From Vesta saturnalis (Eukaryota; Arthropoda; Insecta; Coleoptera; Lampyridae): a DNA stretch of 64,000 nucleotides. Location: positions 1,367,501-1,431,500 of the forward strand of contig JARFJB010000534.1 in the NCBI GenBank assembly GCA_036346205.1. Reading direction: 5' to 3'. The notes under the pieces are model-generated. The model worked only from the letters and a program-made list of their open reading frames with translations, was not told the DNA's origin and did not search any database. Positions 48,150 through 57,718 of the stretch are shown here, in pieces (position 1 is the first letter of the stretch; each line of letters starts with the position of its first letter). Position numbers and translations under genes: made by a program.

Positions 48150-50690
48150 CTTTGCGACGTCATATCTCAGATCTTACAAAAAAATCAGCTTCCAATTCCA
48201 AAAATACTGGTTTGGTTAACTTACATCTCACGCAAAGGCACATGCATAAACTTACAAGAACACGCAATGCAAACACGCTTAGATACAAAGCACTCAAAAC
48301 CAAAAGCGCACAAACGAAAACACAAAAGATAAACTAGAAACAGTGAGAACAACAAACGAAAACAGATAACTGCATTGAAAACACTTGTTTCAGCCTCTTG
48401 GCGATTTAACACGCTAATTAAGATAACACTAATCGAATACAGCGCATTTTTTATCGAACATACTTAGAGCATAAAACGAAGAACACTGCAGAACAGAGGT
48501 TGCAGAACTGGTTGAGAACATCGCAAAACTGAAAACAGCAATATCGAATAACCAAAACTGAAAAGCAAATAGAAACACAAAACTGATTTTGACCGCTAAT
48601 TATCTCGTAAACACATTATAAGAAACATCTATGAAAACGCTAACGAACACTATGCATGAAAACGAGAGCAAATCGAAAACATCAATGGAATTACACGCAT
48701 ACAATAACGCGCCTTAAGTAAACTGCAAGATAGAACACGAAGAACGCAAATCGAAACAATCAACGGAAAACATTGCAAATCTGAAACGCGTAGCACACGG
48801 TAATGGTAATATAGCACGCAAAACAAAAGACGAATAGCTGAAACACCTAAATCGGAAACACGCAATTGATAGGTTTAACGAAATTACAGGCAAATAGGAA
48901 AACCTGCAAAACGAACACGCAAATAGAAACAATAAGATAATGCAATACGACGGTGAACACGTAAATGCGAAAACTGATGAAAGACGCAATTGAACAGCAC
49001 AAAGGAAACCGCAAACGAACAACCTTAAACGAAAATTGCAAATTACGAACACGCATATATTTACGAAAAGCACCAAATAGCAAACTTACTAAAAGAAACA
49101 TGCAAATCGAACACTGCGTAATACGATTAAACTAAATGCGATACACGCTAAATGTAATAGAGCGCATACAAACACATAACGGAACTCGCAATCTGAAACG
49201 CGTAAACGATAACTGCAATTTACGAAAATCACGTCAAACGAAAAACTGCTATGAACACACAAAACGCAAACACAATGCAATACGAAAACGCTAAACGAAA
49301 ACACGTAAATGCGAAACACGCAAACGAAAGCACTGCAAACTGAGAAACACAAACGGAAAACGACAAATACGAAAACGTAAACGAAAACATGCAAATGAAA
49401 ACACGCAAACGAAACACGCAAATACGAAAACACAAAACGAAAACATGCAAATACGAAAACGCGTAACGAAAACACGTAAATGCGAAAACACGCAAAACGA
49501 AAAGACGCAAATACGAAAACTACAAAACGGAAACACGTAAAACGAAAACGCTAAACGAAAACATGCAAATACGAAAACACGCAAAACGAAAACACGCAAA
49601 TACGAAAACACACAAAACGAAAACACGTAAATACGAAAACACACAAAACGAAAACATGCAAATACGAAAACGCGTAAAACGAAAACACGTAAATGCGAAA
49701 CACGCAAAACGAAAAGACGCAAATATGAAAACACACAAAACGGAAACACGCAAATACGAAAACGCTTAAACGAAAACATGCAAATACGAAAACACGCAAA
49801 GAAACAGCAAATACGAAACACAAAACGAAACATGCAAATACGAAAACGCGTAAACGAAACACGTAAATGCGAAAACACGCAAAACGAAAAGACGCAAATA
49901 CGAAAACACACAAAACGGAAACACGCAAATACGAAAACGCGTTAAACGAAAACATGCAAATACGAAAACACGCAAAACGAAAAACGCAAATCGAAAAACA
50001 CACAAACGAAACACGCAAATACGAAAACACACAAAACGAAAACATGCAAATACGAAAACGCGTAAAACGAAAACACGTAAATGCGAAAACACGCAAAACG
50101 AAAAGACGCAAATATGAAAACACACAAAACGGAAACACGCAAATACGAAAACGCGTTAAACGAAAACATGCAAATACGAAAACACGCAAAACGAAAACAC
50201 GCAAATACGAAAACACACAAAACGAAAACATGCAAATACGAAAACGCGTAAAACGAAAACACGTAAATGCGAAAACACGCAAAACGAAAAGACGCAAATA
50301 CGAAAACACACAAAACGGAAACACGCAAATACGAAAACGCGTTAAACGAAAACATGCAAATACGAAAACACGCAAAACGAAAACACGCAAATACGAAAAC
50401 ACACAAAACGAAAACATGCAAATACGAAAACGCGTAAAACGAAAACACGTAAATGCGAAAACACGCAAAACGAAAAGACGCAAATACGAAAACACACAAA
50501 ACGGAAACACGCAAATACGAAAACGCGTTAAACGAAAACATGCAAATACGAAAACACGCAAAACGAAAACACGCAAATACGAAAACACACAAAACGAAAA
50601 CACGCAAATACGAAAACACACAAAACGAAAACATGCAAATACGAAAACGCACAAACGAAAACACACAAAACGAAAACACCCAAAGCTGCA
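48150..50690. repeat. 31-bp minisatellite with 186-bp higher-order unit
   Basis: Monomers are of the type TGCAAATACGAAAAC plus ACGCAAAACGAAAACA. At the right they are regular 31-mers. Six distinct monomers form a 186-bp unit: the marker GTTAAACG occurs at 50,155, 50,341 and 50,527, exactly 186 apart, and the first two units appear identical. Farther left (before about 49,350) monomers become irregular and diverged. Indels of one or two bases cluster at 49,795-50,010. Confidence 0.95.
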
Positions 50691-50753
50691 GAATGTATCA
50701 AGCCAAGGAGTTGGAGTCTACAAATAAAATCATTTTTCTTTATTTACTTTTAT

Positions 50754-53700
50754 TTATTCCTTATACCCAAACGGTAAAGTGTCAAAGTTTTCAATTCTTC
50801 GACGTTTAGAGTAACTTATTATATACTGCATGGATTCACGTCTAGTTAATGCATTGTAGCACCTGTCTACTATTTTTCTATCATTTTATACAAAAAGAGA
50901 GCCTTTACTATTGCTAAACACCATATCCTTCATCGCTTCAAAGTTTATAACACGTGAGTTTTTATAGTTTAAGGAAACGCCCTTCACTTTACATGTTGAT
51001 TTAATTGTTTGATCACTGGTTGAAAACACATTATAACTGCAGTTTTTCGGTCCCGCACTAACAAATTCGGTTATATAACTTCCTTCGCCGTACGCCTCCA
51101 GATCGTCGGTCATTTGCCCAATGAAATCTCCGCGAGTCGGATTCCAGTCGCCGGGTTTTGCGACAAATATGACGCTGTCTGTATCATAATACAGAATTTC
51201 GCAGCTTGTGACATGCAATGGTTAGGCCACCCTGCACATTCCTGCTTGAGTTTCAGGAAATTATCGATGTAACCACTAAACAGGCCACCCTGTTTCGTCA
51301 CTTTATCATATGTGGTTACATCATACTCCCAAATCTCAAAAACATCCAAAACTTTATAGGTTTTAGAGGTAGCCTTACGAAACTCGTCTGCTTCAAACGT
51401 TCCAACGAAACTGCGCTGGATTTCACTACGCCCGCATTCTCCTTCATTGAGCTAAGCGCCACAAGTCCTACATAACAAAAACATCAGCTTGCCATGCATT
51501 TTTAAGGGTAAAAGAGGATTATAGAGATTAGAGGGCGGTAGTACTCGACATTTAACTAAACCCTCCACCGTATCCAATGAAATGCTCTTATAATCTAAAC
51601 CTACATGAATTTTCGGATGACCTATAAGATATTTACAGTATTTATTTACATAGGGGTATAACGAGCAGACGTCATAATACATGATTTTTTCGCTAATGCC
51701 GTTACGTTTATGGTATAGTGTACTGGCATTAGTGCGGCCACTGTAAAACGCGTTTCGAGGGTTTAAAGGTTCGTCATCCTGGTCACCTAGATTCTGTATA
51801 AATGCTCTTAACTCATCGTTTGCCAGTATTTGTTTTTTATAATCGCATTCACGTGTTTTCATTCGATTATATCAGCACTCGCGTAGAAATTGAGATCGTG
51901 CCGCCGTGTTCTCGTTTCGCGCAAGTATGGACGTATTTACACCCAGTTTAGGATCAATATTAGCTTGATTGGGGAAACATTCCTCGCAACCGTGCCAATA
52001 ACCTCCTTGAAACTCGTACTTTGACTGCTTGCCGGCACGTCTATACCCACCTTTTGGAATAAGACCGATTGTGTTTTCTTTGAGAAAAAGCCTACGGAAC
52101 ACTTTATTGCAGGCACTGCTAATCGTGGTAGCCTGCTCAAACGGGTCTACTTTATTTTTGGTCGTGGTGGTCGATCAGAAACTAATGCAACCTTTAACAA
52201 GGATCTTAATATCCATTACCCTCGTAATTCTGATTTGAGGATGTGTTGAAAAGAAACGGGAAGTATCGTTTGGACTCGGGGAAATCGAAAGTTTTCGGAA
52301 ATGCCGAGAGTGATGACGGGATGAAATTAAGGGAGTCAATAAACCTGAATTTAATCGCATTGGATGGAGATTAGTTTTAGACCGTTGGAGGTGACTTTGG
52401 GTCTCCATCGATTATTATTAGGTAGCATGCAGCTAAGCACAAAACAACCATCGTACCCCTTCATGTTATGCGCAATGCATGTAACTTTAAATTTTCGCGC
52501 TTTCTCGGCAACATACGATAGAAACGATTCAACAGGATCTCCCCTGAAAATGTGCACTTTTTCGCTACACATCGGACATCCCTCATCCAGATTGTCGGTG
52601 TATTGGATACAAACGGAACAAACATTCGCGGCCACGCATAGATTGGGCTCATGCAGAAATCTATCATTCGTCCCCTCACACACCTTCTCTTGCATGCATT
52701 ACAGATCATAAAAGATAAACATACATGGTTTACCCTCACCGGCACCACTTCGAGAATTGTTAACGGAGATATAGCAAAGATGGCCAATAGGTTTCTGATC
52801 CCGACACGTGGAGCAGTAGCTGTATCCGCATCTATGCTTACCCTTTACTTTACTGGTTTTGAGACACTTTAAACATTTACGTAATTTGTCGCATAGTATA
52901 GTATCCTTGTGGTTTCTAAGACATTTCTGCCCGTAAAAAAACCCCTTGAAATCATTGCAGACAATTTTCGGGTTTTGAATAGAACATGGTGATTTTTTAT
53001 GACACGCAGGACACTGATACATTCATTTCACATGCCGTTTTTTGTTATTACAACGTTTTCTGCACTGCTCGCAGTAATAACTGCAGGTAAATGCAGAAGT
53101 GAGGGTTGTAATGACGTTACAGTGCTCATCTTCTAATAACAAATTTAAAACTACACGACCTGACTCCCTAGGTCCTTTAAAGTAAATTGAGTCACCTATT
53201 CACGAATTATAAACTACAACGGTATATGAAGTTAAATGATTTTGAAATGCTTGGACATGCTCGTAATTACCACCCTGGCTAAGATCTACACCACTCTTTA
53301 GGCAAATTTGCATAGCGCGCTCTTGAAGTAAGGGCCAGCCCATTTCAATACAATGGCACATTTCATCGTTACTTCTAAATGCTATTGCTATGACTATGGC
53401 TCGAACCAAAGAATTGTTTTCGTTGTTTGTTAGTGGTACAACAATAATACCTTGTCTCTTAGCCTTACAAAAGTCTTCAAACTTTAAACCCGTCAAATTT
53501 TTTCGTCCATAGCCAATAGGTACCGTCACTTTATCCACGTTTAAAACTAACAAGTCACTAAAAAGAAAAGCTAGCATTTCTTTGCATTACCTTTCCTAGT
53601 AGTGACATTATCACTCTTACCGACAACTGGTCTACTCTTCTAAAAGACAGACCAATTGGTTTGTCTGGGAAATGTAGGTTTCTTAGCATGACACGAACAC

Positions 53701-53852
53701 GGTCTGATGAAGCCACATCCTTCACATTGTATGAATACAGCTCCTCGAATGCATTCTGTAAAAAGATGTATGTTAGATAAATAACATTTTAATGGTATAT
53801 TTTTTCTTACCTGCAACCATGTTAGGGGATTATGGCTTGCACGTCTCGTCAT
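50754..53852 (-). pseudogene. Protein-primed DNA polymerase B (Polinton pPolB), decayed
   Basis: Minus strand, replicative polymerase of a Polinton. Upstream end: ATG at 53,852 (MTRRASHNPLTWLQ), a 55-base GT-AG intron, then the family's N-terminal region (LHFPDKPIGLSFRRVDQLS, DKVTVPIGYGRKNLTGLKF). A cysteine-rich region follows (CPACHKK and CLKCLKT, near 53,010-52,860). Exonuclease motifs FIFYDL (near 52,710) and AHNMKGYDGCF (near 52,465) follow, then YEFQGGYWHGCEECF near 51,990. Palm motif DVCSLYP lies near 51,665 and YYDTDS near 51,180. The end is PFGYKE with a stop at 50,754. Stops interrupt near 53,208, 53,035 and 52,700. Frameshifts and internal deletions, one removing the KxxxNSxYG-type motif B near 51,225, make it inactive. 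Confidence 0.85.
53756..53810 (-). other. Apparent 55-base spliceosomal intron in pPolB
   Basis: On the minus strand, exon ...GGTTGCAG is followed by GTAAGAAAAA and ends CTTTTTACAG before AATGCATTCG. Removing it joins NPLTWLQ to NAFEELYSYN in the frame that continues into the conserved N-terminal region. The unspliced frame stops soon after. Length, donor and polypyrimidine-rich acceptor are typical of small insect introns. Confidence 0.7.
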
Positions 53853-53894
53853 TAAAGCTAAACCTCAGTGTTTTACATGTTGTATTACATTTTT

Positions 53895-54125
53895 TTATGA
53901 ATTTACTGTTTGATTCCCTATTATATTAATATGATTCATTTGGGTGGAGGATGGTCCAACCTCTTGTTGCTGATTTGATAGGCCAGAGCCTGATTGGACT
54001 TGCTGCTGTAATGTACTCATTCTGTAAGCGAAACAATAGAAGATTAAAAGACATACCGTTATCGAATTCTCCACTGAGTAAGTTTCCAGCATCTCATCAT
54101 CACCATTACCAAACACTTCATCCAT
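53895..54125 (-). CDS. Possible 5' exon or separate small ORF upstream of pPolB
   Basis: A 76-codon minus-strand frame with a Q/S-rich second half (MSTLQQQVQSGSGLSNQQQE). Its start may be only the point where the LINE interrupts the Polinton. A GTATGT...TTACAG pair of 34 bases lies inside, too short for a normal intron. It could be the low-complexity N-terminus of the polymerase or unrelated. Confidence 0.3.
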   Translation of the reverse strand: MDEVFGNGDDEMLETYSVENSITVCLLIFYCFAYRMSTLQQQVQSGSGLSNQQQEVGPSSTQMNHINIIGNQTVNS

Positions 54126-54129
54126 ATTT

Positions 54130-57100
54130 ACTTGAACTGGGTTTTAAAAAAATAAATAAAAAAACGAACGAAGCCTCAAGATGTAACGAGTTAACTTCTG
54201 TACCGAATGTTATGCTTTTAAATTGTAGGTCTTTGAATGATGATAAAATCAATTATATCACTTCAGAGTACTTAGAAAATAAAGTGTACATAGGCTTAAA
54301 GTTTTTATGTTTCACTGCAACTTGGTTCAATAATTCAGATACTAGTTGTTCTTATAGTTTTATACAAAATTTTGTTTTAGGTAGCCAATTTTCTAGAAAT
54401 GTTAGCAAAGGAGGTGGAGTAGGAATCTGTCACAAACATAACCTTAATGTCCGAGTATTAGATCTTCAAAAATATTATGTAGAAAAACATTTTGAAACAT
54501 GTGGTTTATATTGGTATCCAACACCTAATAAAACGGTTTTAATAATATGTTGTTACAGATCTCTTGGAATTGTGGGCGACTTTAAAGTCTTTCTACAGAA
54601 CCTTAATAACTTACTAGTATCATTATATAAACATACCATTGAACTCATGATCGTAGGTGATTTTAACCTTGATCCGATAAAGAACTCTGTTGAGTACAGA
54701 GAGCTCGGAAATTTACTAAGTACGTTCAACTTAAAAAATATAATTAATGGCCATACAAGACTCGATAGTGTATTTGAGCATATTTACGTTTCTTACGAAG
54801 AGAGGGGTAATTATGCAATTCTTGATAACTGTATATCAGATCATAGATCTATTTTTTGTGAGATGAAGGCTTCAAGTTTATATTCGGAAACTATTAAATT
54901 TCAAAAAAAAGCATTCCACCCTGAGCGTATGTCCGAGTTACATGATTGCTTGACGGATGTAAATTGTGATGAGGTCTACAGTTCAGCTATAATTGATGGT
55001 GCTTTTGAAAAGTTCTATAACATATTTTTAAATAATTATGAAAAATGTTTTCCTCTCAAAACGGTGCAATCCAAATGCTCAAATAAAAAATGGGTCAACG
55101 AAACAATTAAAATCTCCAGTCGCAATTTGAAAGACTTATTTATTCTTAAAAGCAAATTTTCTGAATTGTCTCTTCAATATAGCAAAGCGAAAAAAAATCA
55201 TTTGAAATCACTTAAAAAGACAAAGATGGAATATTATCAAAAACTAATTACACATACAGACAATAAGACAAAATCTCTCTGGTCCACAGCAAATTCTTTA
55301 AGTAACAAGAAATCTGTAAGTAGGGAAAACATTTCTCTAGTCTGGAACGATAATATTGTTGATAATCCCGTTGAAGCAGCCATTTTGGTGTAACGGCTAC
55401 GGCGATTTTAAATAATGCAAAATTGAAACTTCCGTATAATTATAAAAAGTATACAGTACAGTCAGTTAGTAGTTCACTAGCATTAATTCCAATAGTAGAA
55501 GCTGAATTTTCAGATATAATACAAACTAAATTAAAAAACAAAAATTCAACGGGACCAGACGGTATACCTCTAGCCGTTATTAAAAACATTTATCTTGCTA
55601 TAATTCAACCTCTTACTTATTTAATAAATCTTTGATTTGAGCAAGGTAAATGTCCAAAAGAATTAACCATAAGTAATGTTGTTCCGTTATATAAAAAGAG
55701 CGGATTATGTACCTATCACAAAGACATCCGTGTTTTCGAAGATTTTCGGATATTGTTGTGTATAAAGAAATTTAATATTCTTTCACTGAATCAATTTGGG
55801 TTTCAAGGAGACAAATCTACAAATGACGCGTTATATATTTTTTCCAAATTGATTCAATGTCTAGAAAGGGGCGAATGTCCTGTTGGGGTCTTTTGCGACC
55901 TCAGCAAGGCATTCGAATGCGCGAATTTTAATAATTTATTACATAAACTTGAACGTCATGGTATTAGGGGAGTTGCTTTAAATTGGTTAACTCCATATCT
56001 GAAAAATAGACAGCAATGCGTCACTATTGGCCATAGAGTTGACGGAAATGTGAGTATGTATCATTCTCGACGCGTAGAGGTAAAAGAAGGACCTCAGGGC
56101 TCAGTATGGGGTTCGGTCTTATTCTTCCTATTTTACACAAATGACATTAAAAATTGTATTTCATTAGGTGTTCTTTGTACTTTGTATGCCGTTGACACAT
56201 CCATATTAATATCTAATAGGGATAACGCCAAGCTGCAAGAAACCTGCAATAATACTCTTGCTTCGTTACACTCGTGGTTTTTTGACAACTCGTTGGTTTT
56301 AAATGGTGACAAAACTAGTTTCATGAGGTTTCATAATTACCAAAGCAAAAATAACCATAAATTAAACATAAAAATTGTAATAAGGTCATACGAAGAGAAA
56401 GTAGCGTTAACTTCCTAGGGCTACATATAGATGATACGCTAAATTGGAAATTACACTGTTACAAATTAATTAAAAAGCTTCATTTTTTGACACATCTATT
56501 TAGAAAAAAAAACATACTTACAACTGATAAATTGATTGTAGTATATCATTCATTAGTTGCGGCCTCTATTAGATACGCAATCAGCTTTTGGGGCTATTCT
56601 ATAATGGCACATAATGTATTCATTAGCCAAAAAAGAATTATTAGAATAATCAGAAATTTACGATCAACAGATACATGCAGAGATTTTTTTAAGAGACATA
56701 GGATCATGACTGTGCGTGTATGCTTATATTCGAATTATGTAAATATGTTTACAGTCATTCGTCGGGGTTTGTTGAAAATCTTAATGTTCATCACCATGAC
56801 TTGAGAAACAAAAACCTGTTTACGTTTAGGTTGCCTTTCAATAATTTAACTAAAGCAGAAAAGTCGCCTACAGTATTAGGTAGAAACATTTTTAACGCGT
56901 TACCAAAAAATATTCAAAATTCGGACAATTTTTCTAAATTTAAATCTAGATTATTAACATTTCTAGTCAATGGCTGCTTTCATGATATAAATGAGTACTT
57001 TAATTACATGTAGTAGCGCTGTTTTTTAATGTGAACTGTTTTTTATGGATTTAAACTGCTTATATTTATATTAAAAAGGACACATCCTATACAATGTTAC

Positions 57101-57140
57101 GATTGTCTGTTGGAAATAAAGGTTTATTATTATTATTATT
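54130..57140 (+). pseudogene. 5'-truncated LINE inserted in the Polinton-like element
   Basis: The endonuclease begins near 54,205 (NVMLLNCRSLNDDKINYI), with GGGVGICHKHNLNV, IELMIVGDFNLDPIKNS near 54,640 and CISDHRSIFCEM near 54,830. RT: STGPDGIPLAVIKNI at 55,545, VVPLYKKSG at 55,678 and LSLNQFGFQGDKSTNDAL near 55,785. VFCDLSKAFECANFNNLL near 55,890 keeps the motif A Asp. EGPQGSVWGSVLFFLFYTND is near 56,090. LYAVDTSILIS near 56,183 has YADD changed to YAVD. C-terminal pieces lie at 56,487-57,013 (VLGRNIFNALPKNIQNSDNF). The 3' end is a (TTA)n tail at about 57,122-57,140, abutting the inner edge of the right TIR. The tail type suits CR1-group LINEs. Confidence 0.85.
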
Positions 57141-57718
57141 AAGCCCTACACATGCCTTGCAAGTTAGCATTAGGGTCCCTTATTAGAGTACAAATTCAAA
57201 TTTCCCACCAATCAGAATGCAGAGACTTAGCTCTCCAATCAGGATACAGGGTCAAGAAAAACAAAATGGTCTACGATTTAATTACAAAAACCCCTAGCCT
57301 TCAGCCCTACCCCCAACCCCAAGTCCAACCCCAAAAACCAACTCCAAGAGCAAACCCAAGGTAAAGGCCTAAATACGCCTCTCAAGTATGAGCGATAAAA
57401 AAGGTCGATAAAAAAATGGCCGACAAAAGGACCTTAATTAGGGGTTAAACTCCGCCCAAGGGTTGAAAAAGGCTCCCAAAAAGAAGCCAACATCCTGCCC
57501 AAACCTCAAATCAAAGACCAAGGCCTAAATGTGCCCCTCACGTGAGCAAGTACAAAAAGGGCATGGCTGTCGAAAGGGCTTTTAATACAACCAAATTAGG
57601 GTGAAAATGAAGGGGTTAAAAAAGGCCTCCGAAAAGAAACCATAGGGGTGGAAAATACGGTCTCCCACGTGGGCGGTCTTGTGACGTCAAAATCCAAGAT
57701 GGCGGCATCTCTTCTACT
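57141..57718 (-). repeat. Right terminal inverted repeat of the Polinton-like element
   Basis: Inverted copy of 47,138-47,729. Its outer end reads ATCTCTTCTACT and is followed by CCGAT. A 70-codon frame inside (57,152-57,364) is incidental. Confidence 0.9.

Larger units (their letters stand above)
47138..57718. mobile_element. Polinton/Maverick-like element, 10.6 kb, decayed
   Basis: Bounded by inverted repeats of about 592 bp (left) and 578 bp (right) that both start AGTAGAAGAGA, and directly flanked on both sides by CCGAT (47,133-47,137; 57,719-57,723). Polintons characteristically have long TIRs, AG termini and 5-6 bp target duplications, and encode a protein-primed DNA polymerase B. A decayed polymerase of that type lies inside on the minus strand. 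Retroviral-type integrase, packaging ATPase, protease and capsid genes are absent. Their place is taken by a minisatellite on one side and a LINE on the other, so it cannot move by itself. Confidence 0.8.

Noticed and set aside
49551..50666. 371-codon Cys/Phe/Arg-rich ORF on the minus strand
   Set aside because: It is a translation of the 31-bp minisatellite. All frames on both strands are open because the monomer lacks stop words; no start context, domain or codon pattern supports a gene.
48150..50690. CRISPR array or telomere repeat
   Set aside because: Units are contiguous 31-mers without unique spacers, and no TTAGG or TTAGGG arrays are present; the context is an arthropod transposon.
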